The notes beneath the pieces are model-generated. The model worked only from the letters and a program-made list of their open reading frames with translations, was not told where the DNA came from and ran no database searches. Made by a program: the position numbers and the translations under genes. Positions 7,590-15,713 of a stretch of DNA of 55,380 bases are shown in pieces. Each line of letters opens with the position of its first letter. Position 1 is the stretch's first letter. Source of the stretch: an uncultured Selenomonadales bacterium (GTDB lineage Bacteria > Bacillota > Negativicutes > Selenomonadales > Selenomonadaceae); the NCBI GenBank assembly GCA_937877655.1, contig CALFJC010000050.1, positions 1-55,380 on the forward strand. The letters are read 5' to 3'.

Positions 7590-8810
7590 ATGGATTACTC
7601 AACGTATTTGAAAAAATATCCGACGGAGGACGGACGCTTCGGGCGTTTCGGCGGCGCTTATCTGCCCCCGCAACTCGTTCCGGCCATGGAAGAAATTACG
7701 CAGGCTTATTTGACGATTTGCCACTCTTCACAGTTCATCAATGAACTCCGCCGCATTCGCAAAGAATTTCAAGGGCGTCCTACTCCCGTTTATCACTGCG
7801 AAAAACTCAGCCGCAAGCTCGGCAACTGCCAAATTTATCTCAAGCGCGAGGATTTGAATCACACGGGCGCGCACAAACTCAATCACTGCATGGGCGAAGG
7901 ACTTTTGGCAAAGTTCATGGGCAAAAAAAGAATTATCGCGGAGACCGGCGCGGGACAACACGGCGTGGCTTTGGCGACAGCCGCCGCATTTTTCGGACTC
8001 GATTGTACAATTTACATGGGCGAAGTCGACATTGCCAAGCAAGCTCCAAACGTTGCCCGCATGAAAATTTTGGGCGCGGAAGTTGTTCCCGTCTCGGCAG
8101 GCTTGAAAACTTTGAAAGAAGCCGTTGACGCCGCCTTTGAAGATTATCTGCAGAATTACAAGGACACAATTTATTGTATCGGCTCGGCAGTCGGTCCGCA
8201 TCCTTTCCCGATGATGGTTCGCGATTTTCAATTTGTTGTCGGCGAAGAGGCTCGCGCTCAATTCAAAGAAATGATGGGTTTCCTGCCCGATGTTGTGACG
8301 GCTTGCGTGGGCGGCGGCTCCAATTCGATTGGATTTTTCCTGCCGTTCATAAATGATCCTGTTGAAATTGTCGGCGTTGAACCGCTCGGACGCGGAGAAA
8401 AACTCGGAGATCATGCGGCGTCGATGTCTTACGGCTCGGAAGGCGTCATGCATGGTTTTGATTCGATTATGTTGAAAAATGCCGACGGCGAACCTGCTCC
8501 CGTTTACTCAATCGCCAGCGGTCTCGATTATCCTTCCGTCGGTCCCGAACATGCTTTCCTGCGCGAAGTCGGGCGCGTCAAATACGACGTTGCAACCGAT
8601 TTGGAAGCTGTCGACGCATTTTTCAAACTCAGTCGGTACGAAGGAATTATTCCCGCGCTTGAAAGTTCTCACGCCGTCGCTTACGCAATGCGGCTTGCAA
8701 AGGAAATGGGCAAAGGATCAATCCTTGTGAATTTGAGCGGACGCGGCGACAAAGATTTGGATTATGTCATTGAACATTACGGCTACGGCGAAAATTTTAA
8801 GGATTTTTGA
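7590..8810 (+). CDS. trpB: tryptophan synthase beta chain
   Basis: A 406-aa PLP enzyme that condenses indole with L-serine to give L-tryptophan. Family signatures are clear: RFGGAYLPPQL, GRPTPVY, the PLP lysine in HTGAHKLNH, ETGAGQHGVALA, GSAVGPHPFPMMVRDFQ, CVGGGSNSIGFF, SGLDYPSVGPEHAFL, EGIIPALESSHA and LSGRGDKDL. The start is ATG 7590 with CGGAGG upstream; a longer frame to 7428 exists but runs through the terminator and leader. No trpA, trpC or trpE lies nearby, so this is a stand-alone trpB, which could be a second copy or an indole-salvage enzyme. dedA follows after 3 bp. Confidence 0.93.
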   Translation: MDYSTYLKKYPTEDGRFGRFGGAYLPPQLVPAMEEITQAYLTICHSSQFINELRRIRKEFQGRPTPVYHCEKLSRKLGNCQIYLKREDLNHTGAHKLNHCMGEGLLAKFMGKKRIIAETGAGQHGVALATAAAFFGLDCTIYMGEVDIAKQAPNVARMKILGAEVVPVSAGLKTLKEAVDAAFEDYLQNYKDTIYCIGSAVGPHPFPMMVRDFQFVVGEEARAQFKEMMGFLPDVVTACVGGGSNSIGFFLPFINDPVEIVGVEPLGRGEKLGDHAASMSYGSEGVMHGFDSIMLKNADGEPAPVYSIASGLDYPSVGPEHAFLREVGRVKYDVATDLEAVDAFFKLSRYEGIIPALESSHAVAYAMRLAKEMGKGSILVNLSGRGDKDLDYVIEHYGYGENFKDF

Positions 8811-8813
8811 CGC

Positions 8814-9401
8814 ATGGAGCAAATTTCGCAGGCTTTTTTAACTTTTATCGATTCATGGGGATATTTTGCCGTCGCTGTTCTTATGGCAATGGAAAATGCC
8901 TGTATTCCCGTGCCGAGCGAATTGATTTTGGGTTTTGCGGGCTACTTGGTTTCTGCGGAACGAATGACTTTCACTGGAGCGATGACGGCGGGCATGATTG
9001 GCGGCATGGCTGGTTCAATTTTTGCTTACGTTGTCGGAGCGACGGGCGGCAGAAAATTTGTCGACAAGTACGGCAAATATTTTTTCGTTAAAAAATCTCA
9101 TGTCGATTTGGCGCAGAAATGGTTTGACAAATACGGCATCCGCGCAGTTTTTTTCAGCCGAATGCTTCCTGTCGTCCGAACTTTTATTTCGTTGCCCGCC
9201 GGTTTCGCCCGCGTGAATTTCAAACAATTTTTATTCTACACGTTCGCAGGCTCGTTGCCGTGGACGGCTCTGATTCTTTATGCGGGAGTTCTTTTGGGCG
9301 ACAACTGGGAATATCTTTTGGAACTCGGACATAAATTCAGCGCGGCGTTCGTTATAATCAGCGTCGCGATAATCGCTTGGTTGTATTTCAGAAGAAAATA
9401 A
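8814..9401 (+). CDS. DedA family membrane protein
   Basis: A 195-aa integral membrane protein of the DedA/VTT (SNARE-associated) family; characterised members translocate phospholipid or undecaprenyl phosphate carriers. MENACIPVPSELIL, GGMAGSIFAYVVGATGGRKF, FSRMLPVVRTFISLPAG and GSLPWTALILYAGVLLG match the re-entrant loop and conserved Arg/Pro motifs. The ATG is 3 bp after the trpB stop, so it is co-transcribed with trpB. Confidence 0.9.
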   Translation: MEQISQAFLTFIDSWGYFAVAVLMAMENACIPVPSELILGFAGYLVSAERMTFTGAMTAGMIGGMAGSIFAYVVGATGGRKFVDKYGKYFFVKKSHVDLAQKWFDKYGIRAVFFSRMLPVVRTFISLPAGFARVNFKQFLFYTFAGSLPWTALILYAGVLLGDNWEYLLELGHKFSAAFVIISVAIIAWLYFRRK

Positions 9402-9408
9402 TTCTTTC

Positions 9409-9435
9409 GGCTCTCCGCAAAAGGAGAGCCTTTTT
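9409..9435 (+). terminator. trpB-dedA operon terminator
   Basis: A perfect 8-bp stem GGCTCTCC/GGAGAGCC (9409-9416, 9423-9430) with loop GCAAAA, then five T, 8 bp after the dedA stop. Confidence 0.9.
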
Positions 9436-9470
9436 CATTAGGAATTAAAAATCTTCTTCGTTAAGCAACG

Positions 9471-9497
9471 GAAAAAGCCCCCGAACTTGTCGGAGGC
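9471..9497 (-). terminator. tRNA-Pro terminator
   Basis: On the minus strand, GCCTCCGA pairs with TCGGGGGC (9490-9497 and 9477-9484, one G-T pair), followed by TTTTTCC. It lies 17 bp beyond the tRNA 3' end. Confidence 0.75.
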
Positions 9498-9513
9498 TTT
9501 GAAATTTCTTTAT

Positions 9514-9590
9514 TGGTCGGAACGACGAGACTTGAACTCACGACCTCTTCCACCCCAAGGAAGCGCTCTCCCAAACTGAGCTACGTCCCG
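9514..9590 (-). tRNA. tRNA-Pro (GGG anticodon)
   Basis: A complete 77-nt cloverleaf on the minus strand. Acceptor CGGGACG pairs with CGTTCCG, the D stem is GCTC/GAGC, the anticodon stem is CTTCC/GGAAG with loop TTGGGGT (anticodon GGG, reads CCC/CCU), and the T loop is TTCAAGT. Discriminator A and an encoded CCA end it at 9514. It is transcribed from its own promoter and ends at the hairpin at 9477-9497. Confidence 0.93.
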
Positions 9591-9601
9591 ATTGCCTGCG
9601 C

Positions 9602-9630
9602 AGTTTACCACAGCCAAAAAAATTTTGCAA
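9602..9630 (-). promoter_or_regulatory. tRNA-Pro promoter
   Basis: On the minus strand, TTGCAA (9625-9630), a 17-bp spacer and TAAACT (9602-9607), 11 bp upstream of the tRNA 5' end. Confidence 0.65.
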
Positions 9631-9746
9631 GCCCAAATTTTAAAATCTCCATTAAACCGACGGACAACCCGATTTTGAAATTAAAAAACTTTGTTCAAAA
9701 TTGAACGGCGATTTTTTTTGGAAAAAGGAAATCGCAGGCTTACGGC

Positions 9747-12700
9747 TTGGCGGGCAACGACACACTGATTAGCGACAACATGAACGATGTCCTGTTTATC
9801 GGCAGTTCGGGCAATGACAGTTTGATCATGACGGGCGGCACAGGTACACTGTCGGGAGGCGCGGGCTCCGATATTTTCGAGTTCACTTATTCCGTCGACA
9901 AAAAAGTTTCGGCAGTAATTGAAGACCTCGACCCGACTAACGACAAGATCATTGTGCATTTCGACGGAAACGTTGCCCCGCAACTTACAAACAAAGTCAG
10001 CGGCAATGACGTAATTTGGCGGGACAATGAGGGTTTTTTCAGTCTCACACTTAAAAGCGTTCGCGACAATGATTATTTCGACAGCAACGCGGATAATGAA
10101 ATTTGGAAAGTTCTGGAGCTTACCAATGACGAACGCGAAAAACAAAACGAAGAAGACGGCGGAAATCGTCCCATGCTGACCATGTCGGACGGCTTGACTA
10201 AGGGCGCGTCTATTCGTGCGGTAGAAATCACCGATCTTGGCGTACTCGGTCTTCTGGCAGATCACACTCGCAACTTGGATGATTCGGAAACATACGAAAC
10301 AATTTTCAAGGACTCCAGAGTTAATAAGATTTATACGCACTTCGCTGAAAATCTCGACGGCGGTGCACGATCGCCTGAAGATGTCGTAAATCAGTGGATG
10401 AATTCGGAATCCCATAAAACAAATATCTTGAATTCTATCTATAACAAAATTGGCGTGGGTTACAATTACAACGACCCCGACCCGACCAATCACAGATTTT
10501 ATTGGACGCAACTGTTCGGCGACAGCCTTGAGTCCGATAGCAATAACAATCCCGAAACCGTTACCGCGTCGAGACTTTTAACCGCAAAAATCGAAACCGA
10601 CACCGTATCAAGATTTATCGCGGGCAATGGCGACGCCAACATCATTGCAAATAATAATTACGGCGTGACGATTGAGGCACTCGGCGGCGCGGACTCAATC
10701 AGCAATTCCGGTTTAATCGCTTCAATCTCCGGCGGCACCGGCAATGACGAAATAACTAACTACGGTGCAAATTCTACACTTGACGGTGGTGAGGGTATTG
10801 ATTACATTGAAAACAGTGCCTCTAACGTTACAACCACTGGCGGCAAAGGTAACGATTTTATCAACCTATGGGACATGTCGGATACATCTGGCAATGCAAC
10901 TGCAGCGCAAAATAATCTGATTGAATATCGCTTAGGCGACGGAAACGACACAATCCTAGCTTTCAATTCCACAAGCACGCTCTGTATCTCAGGTAGCGAA
11001 TACACGCCCATGACGCTTGGTAGTGACGTTGTTGTATTTGTCGGAACGACAGACAAGGAAAACTTTGGACTTGATACGAACGAATTTATTTCTCTTCGTG
11101 GAGCAGCGTATTTGCCGACGCTCAACATCGAAGGCACGCGCAGCAAACTCTACATGGGCACCGAATATAACAACTACATGAGCCACAGCGTAGAAGGCGC
11201 GACGATTTTCGGCTTCGGCGGCAATGACTACATCGATAATTGGGGCGCAAGTTCTGTAATGGACGGCGGCACCGGAAACGACACGGTTACCAACTGGGCG
11301 GCAAATAGTACAATTTTCGGCAACGACGGCTCCGATTCACTTCGTAGCAATGGAGCAAGTTGTTCAATAAACGGCGGCGAAGGCGGCGACTATCTTAACG
11401 TTGCCACGGGTCCGGATGCGACAATCCACGGCGGCGGCAACGATTCAATTTTCAACAACATGATGAGTACTCGCGCCGTAATTTTCGGTGATGAAGGTAA
11501 CGATTCAATTCAAAACGTGGGATTTTACCCGACAATCGCGGGCGGCATCGGTAATGATTTTATTTTCAACGGAGAATTCGGCTTAAATTCTTCAATCGAA
11601 GGTGGCGACGGCAACGACACGATAAACAACTACGGAAATAACGCTAAAATTTTCGGTGGCGCGAATAACGATTTAATCAACAACACCGGAACAAACGTGA
11701 CAATCGACGGCGGCACCGGCAATGACAGCGTCAACAATTACAGCGACTCAGCTTCAATCGACTTGGGCACGGGCAATGATTTGGTTTACAATGAAGGCTC
11801 CTACGTCACAATAAACGGCGGGTTTGATAATGACGTAATTCTCTTGTCAAGTAACGCACAGAATAATTTGATTCAATACAACGTAGGCGACGGTAGAGAT
11901 ACCATCCTGGGATTCAATGATAACGACACGCTTCAAATCGGCGACGGCACGAGTACCTACTCCTCATTGACGAGCGGCGATCACATTGCCATTAATGTTG
12001 GCGCGGGTTCTGTACTGCTTTGGAACGCGGCAAGCTTGTCGGCTGTAAATGTCAAAGGTGTTGAGAGTGAACAAAGTGAAGAAGATAATTTTATCAGGCT
12101 CACCGAAACCCCTGCAGATTACAAAAGCACGCTCGAAGGCGCGATAATTCAAGCACTTGACGGCGATGACTCAATCACCAACACCGGCAACAACGGCGCA
12201 ATCTCCGGCGAAGAAGGCAACGATTCAATCACAAACAGCGGCAATAACGTTGTAATCTTCGGCAGAGAAGGCGATGATACTATTGTTAATGAGGGTTCAA
12301 ATACTACAATCCTCGGCGACGCGGGCAAAAATGATTTCTTCAACTTAGGCGAAAATGTTTTGATTCTCGGCGACGACGATAACGACACTATTCTTCAAGG
12401 TGGCGCGAACGGCACAATAATCGGCTACGACGGCGACGATGAAATCATGTTGGTTAAGGACGACACAATACGCGACGAAAACGGCGAAATTTTATTTGTG
12501 GGTGAAGCGCAAAACAATTTGATTGAATATGCGGCGGGCAACGGCAACGACACCATTTGGGGTTTCAGTGAAAACGATACGCTAATATTGATTACCGACC
12601 CCGGTAACTATTCAACGCAGACAAGCGGCAATGATGTTATCGTCAACGTCGGCTCGGAATCTGTCAAGCTTGTTGAGGTTTTTGACGCGGCGGAAAGTGT

Positions 12701-13271
12701 TTTACCTGCCTTAAATATCGTCGTCGCTTCGGGCGGTTTGTTGGGTACAGAAGAAAAATTAATTCCGCTCACAGAAAATGACGACCGCTATACAAGCTAT
12801 AATGACGGCGTGACTATACAAGGTCTCGGCGGCAACGATTCTGTCATGAACTACGGTTCAGAAGTCTCTATCGACGGCGGCAACGATAACGATACTATTG
12901 ACAATCGCGGCTCAAGCAACACAATCACAGGTAGTAGCGGTAAAGATTCAATCCGCAACAGCGGCACAGGTGCTTCAATCGACGCGGGAGATGATGACGA
13001 TACCATTTATACCAATTCAAGCGCGACAATCAACGCGGGTAGCGGCAACAACTCCATTCGTAGCGGCTCCAAAGATCCTGTTTCAATCGTCAGCGGTGCG
13101 GGCAACGATACCATTTACAACGGCTCGTCGGAAGGGGCGAAAACGCCGACGGCGACAACGCTACAATCGAAAGCGGCGCGGGGGACGACTCAATTGTCAA
13201 CTACGGCTGGAATGTTTCAATTGATTCGGGCGCAGACAAAGATCATATTGATAACTTCGGACTCTACGTGA
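9747..13271 (+). CDS. CAP-domain plus RTX-like repeat exoprotein, N-terminal part (frameshifted)
   Basis: The first 1,174 codons of a very large secreted-type protein. Residues 1-115 are glycine/aspartate repeats (GGAGSDIF). Residues about 118-260 are a CAP/SCP domain (VLELTNDER, RAVEI, SPEDVVNQWMNSESHKTNIL, IGVGYNY, YWTQLFG). After that come dozens of roughly 20-residue repeats of the form N-G-x-x-[ST]-I-x-G-G-x-G-N-D. No signal peptide is seen, as expected for type I secretion. The 5' end is suspicious: the TTG at 9747 lacks a well-spaced Shine-Dalgarno and the protein starts mid-repeat, so it may be truncated. Near 13130 a 4-G run shifts the frame; the last about 45 residues are out of frame and the true continuation is the next entry. 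Confidence 0.75.
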   Translation: MAGNDTLISDNMNDVLFIGSSGNDSLIMTGGTGTLSGGAGSDIFEFTYSVDKKVSAVIEDLDPTNDKIIVHFDGNVAPQLTNKVSGNDVIWRDNEGFFSLTLKSVRDNDYFDSNADNEIWKVLELTNDEREKQNEEDGGNRPMLTMSDGLTKGASIRAVEITDLGVLGLLADHTRNLDDSETYETIFKDSRVNKIYTHFAENLDGGARSPEDVVNQWMNSESHKTNILNSIYNKIGVGYNYNDPDPTNHRFYWTQLFGDSLESDSNNNPETVTASRLLTAKIETDTVSRFIAGNGDANIIANNNYGVTIEALGGADSISNSGLIASISGGTGNDEITNYGANSTLDGGEGIDYIENSASNVTTTGGKGNDFINLWDMSDTSGNATAAQNNLIEYRLGDGNDTILAFNSTSTLCISGSEYTPMTLGSDVVVFVGTTDKENFGLDTNEFISLRGAAYLPTLNIEGTRSKLYMGTEYNNYMSHSVEGATIFGFGGNDYIDNWGASSVMDGGTGNDTVTNWAANSTIFGNDGSDSLRSNGASCSINGGEGGDYLNVATGPDATIHGGGNDSIFNNMMSTRAVIFGDEGNDSIQNVGFYPTIAGGIGNDFIFNGEFGLNSSIEGGDGNDTINNYGNNAKIFGGANNDLINNTGTNVTIDGGTGNDSVNNYSDSASIDLGTGNDLVYNEGSYVTINGGFDNDVILLSSNAQNNLIQYNVGDGRDTILGFNDNDTLQIGDGTSTYSSLTSGDHIAINVGAGSVLLWNAASLSAVNVKGVESEQSEEDNFIRLTETPADYKSTLEGAIIQALDGDDSITNTGNNGAISGEEGNDSITNSGNNVVIFGREGDDTIVNEGSNTTILGDAGKNDFFNLGENVLILGDDDNDTILQGGANGTIIGYDGDDEIMLVKDDTIRDENGEILFVGEAQNNLIEYAAGNGNDTIWGFSENDTLILITDPGNYSTQTSGNDVIVNVGSESVKLVEVFDAAESVLPALNIVVASGGLLGTEEKLIPLTENDDRYTSYNDGVTIQGLGGNDSVMNYGSEVSIDGGNDNDTIDNRGSSNTITGSSGKDSIRNSGTGASIDAGDDDDTIYTNSSATINAGSGNNSIRSGSKDPVSIVSGAGNDTIYNGSSEGAKTPTATTLQSKAARGTTQLSTTAGMFQLIRAQTKIILITSDST

Positions 13272-15256
13272 CAGTCTCTAGCGGCGAGGGTAACGACTTT
13301 GTAAGTAGCTGGTTTTCCGACTGTTCAATCGTCGGTGGTGATGGTGACGATACTGTTTGGAATACCGGCGATTCGGTAACAATCGACGGCGGCGCGGGTG
13401 ATGATACTGTTGACAACAACGAAGCCGACGAAGTTTTGATTTATGGTGGCGAAGGTAACGACACTATTGAGAATAAAGGCGCGAACGTCACAATCACGGG
13501 CGGCACGGGCGACGACGTAATCAGCCTTTCAAGTGACGCAATAAACAACGTAATTAATTACACGAACGGCGACGGCAAAGACATAATTTTGGGCTACAGT
13601 TCAAACACGACGCTTAACATCGCGGGTGCCAAGTATGTTACAAAATACGATAAAGACGATATAGTTTACACTGTTGGCGAAGGTTCAATCACTCTCAAGG
13701 ACGCCAGACACAAACCGAAACCTATTATAATCGGCGAATCGGGATCATCAGGCGGCGGCTCCGGAGGTTCCGGAGGCGGCGGAACTTCCGGCAACGGCGG
13801 AGGTCACGGCGGCGGGTCGACAGGCGGAACTTCCAACAGCGGCAACAACAGCGCAGCTTCCGGCGGAAACTCGGCAAGCGGCTCATCCGGAACTAATTCT
13901 TCCGGCGGCAGCAGCGGCAACGGTAACAGAAACAGAAGTTCTTATCAAACGACAACATCCGATTCTTCAACACAACAATTCTTAAATATTCCGAGCGGCA
14001 ACCATCTCATTTCAAGTTATCAATCGGGCGAGAAACTGTTTTTGAGCGCAGGATATACGGGAGCATTTTTCAACAAAGCAGGAGATTTTGTTGCAGGTTC
14101 ATGGGCAGGCGCGGTTGTTGTCCGAAATGCCGTTGAAAAAGTTATCGACATCAGCGACGGTCGCGGCAACGCCTTTGTCAAAGCATATGCGGCAAGAAAA
14201 GCCGGCATTATCGACGGCAGAGGAATTGCGGGCTTTGAAGTCATTCAGGGCTCGACGGGCTCGGATGAAATTCACGCAGGCGACGGCGGCAGTCAACTTT
14301 GGGGCGGCGAAGGTTATGCTCCCGATACTTTGGTCGGCGGCAACGGCGGTGATACTTTTGTTGTCGGCAAGACACACGGCGCGGATTTAATTCTCAATGC
14401 GTCGTCGGCTGATGTTGTTCATTTAAAAGATGCGGCATTGAGCGACATAACTGCAACCTCCGAAAATAACGGCATGATTTCTGTTTCGTTCAACACAGGC
14501 AACGTTATCAATGTACAAAGCACCGACACTTTTAGTGCCCGATTCAATTTGACGGACGGCTCGGCTTATCGTTACAATCACGCGACAAAATCATGGGAGA
14601 CTTTACAACAAATTTCAACGCCGGCACAAAGAATTTACAAGGGCGGCAACCAAGTCATTGCCGATTATCAATCGGGCGAAAAAATCTTTTTCGGCGCGGG
14701 ATATACGGGTTCACAATTCGACGACGAAGGGAATTTCTGCATAAACTCGCCGTCAGGCAAGCTCGTTATTCAAAATCCGACAGACAAAATGATAGATTTG
14801 AACACAGCCACCGGCAAATCCTTAGCCAAAGCATATGCGGCAAGCACTGCAGGCATAATCGACGGACGCGGGCTCGACGGTTTTGAGATTATCAAAGGCT
14901 CTGCGGGCGCGGATGTGATTTGTGCAGGCGATGACGGCAGTCAACTTTGGGGTGGCGCGGACAATGCAACAGATGTTTTAATCGGCGGCAACGGCAATGA
15001 TATTTTTGTCGGCGGAAAGTCGCAGGGCAATGATTTATTCCTTAATGCCTCGGTTGCGGACGTTGTGAACTTAACCGATGTGACAGTCGGCGACATAACT
15101 TCTGCAGAAGAAAGCGGAGGGAAAATTTCCATTTCGTTCAACACGGGAAATGTCGTCAATGTACAGAGCAGTGACTTTTTGAGTGCAAAATTTATTTTGG
15201 CGGATGGCTCGGCTTATCGTTACAGTCACGCAGAAAAATCTTGGCAAGGCGCATAA
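13268..15256 (+). CDS. RTX-like exoprotein, C-terminal part of the same frameshifted gene
   Basis: This 662-codon frame continues the repeat pattern of the previous entry without interruption once one G is restored near 13130, so the GTG at 13268 is probably not a real start. It holds more NDT-I-x-N-x-G repeats (to about residue 110), a Gly/Ser-rich linker (about 155-225), then two homologous modules of about 190 residues. Each module contains [SD]YQSGEK[LI]F, AGYTG, AGIIDGRG, GSQLWGG, SVSFNTGNV or similar, and DGSAYRY. The tandem modules probably form the C-terminal secretion or surface-attachment region. The bidirectional terminator at 15278-15318 follows. Confidence 0.75.
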   Translation: MTVSSGEGNDFVSSWFSDCSIVGGDGDDTVWNTGDSVTIDGGAGDDTVDNNEADEVLIYGGEGNDTIENKGANVTITGGTGDDVISLSSDAINNVINYTNGDGKDIILGYSSNTTLNIAGAKYVTKYDKDDIVYTVGEGSITLKDARHKPKPIIIGESGSSGGGSGGSGGGGTSGNGGGHGGGSTGGTSNSGNNSAASGGNSASGSSGTNSSGGSSGNGNRNRSSYQTTTSDSSTQQFLNIPSGNHLISSYQSGEKLFLSAGYTGAFFNKAGDFVAGSWAGAVVVRNAVEKVIDISDGRGNAFVKAYAARKAGIIDGRGIAGFEVIQGSTGSDEIHAGDGGSQLWGGEGYAPDTLVGGNGGDTFVVGKTHGADLILNASSADVVHLKDAALSDITATSENNGMISVSFNTGNVINVQSTDTFSARFNLTDGSAYRYNHATKSWETLQQISTPAQRIYKGGNQVIADYQSGEKIFFGAGYTGSQFDDEGNFCINSPSGKLVIQNPTDKMIDLNTATGKSLAKAYAASTAGIIDGRGLDGFEIIKGSAGADVICAGDDGSQLWGGADNATDVLIGGNGNDIFVGGKSQGNDLFLNASVADVVNLTDVTVGDITSAEESGGKISISFNTGNVVNVQSSDFLSAKFILADGSAYRYSHAEKSWQGA

Positions 15257-15277
15257 AAATTTTTTCCGAAAATAAAA

Positions 15278-15318
15278 ACTCCCGCGTCGATGAATTAAAT
15301 CTGCGCGGGAGTTTTTTT
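15278..15318. terminator. bidirectional terminator
   Basis: ACTCCCGCG (15278-15286) pairs with CGCGGGAGT (15304-15312) and is followed by seven T on the plus strand and an A-rich tract on the left. It serves the convergent RTX-like and TPR genes. Confidence 0.8.
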
Positions 15319-15707
15319 CAGTTGTTAAAGCCGAGCTTTTTGGCTTTTGCAAAATCGGCGGCGGCTTTGGCTTCCTCACCCATCAATCGATAAATTTCTC
15401 CGCGCCGATTGAAAAGCCAACCTTCGGGCGAAAGTTTGACGGCTTTGTTCAAATCGGCAAGTGCTTCCTCGTAACGTTTCAAACCTATGTATGCATCTGC
15501 GCGAGTATCAAAATAATTTGCTTCATTCGGCTTGAGTTCGAGAGCTTTGTCAATGTCGACGAGTGCCTCCTCAAATTTCCCGATTTTACAATAAGACCAA
15601 GCCCTTCCGTTGTAAGCATCGGCATAATTTTGATCAAGTTCAATCGCTCGTCCGTAATCGGCAACGGCATCGTCCAAACGCTTGAGTCGACCGTAAGCAC
15701 GATTCAT
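15318..15707 (-). pseudogene. C-terminal TPR segment cut off by an in-frame TGA
   Basis: 129 residues of TPR repeats (NRAYGRLKRLDDAVADYGRAIELD, then three more units) in the same reading frame as the gene that stops at 15714. Only TGA, CCG and TAT separate the two. The upstream repeats carry a Leu-Pro-Tyr at the equivalent place (NSELPYFGRG), so the TGA may be a mutated Leu codon (TTA). The segment is unlikely to be translated on its own: the ATG at 15707 has no Shine-Dalgarno. It is the lost C-terminus of the next gene. Confidence 0.7.
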
Positions 15708-15713
15708 ATACGG

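Noticed and set aside
9747..13271. Programmed -1 frameshift joining the two exoprotein frames
   Set aside because: The correct direction is -1, but no X-XXY-YYZ slippery heptamer is in register at the switch; a one-G deletion explains it better.
5913..15256. A complete type I secretion operon for the RTX-like proteins
   Set aside because: Only an HlyD-like adaptor is present, separated by unrelated genes, with no ABC exporter or outer-membrane channel in the window.
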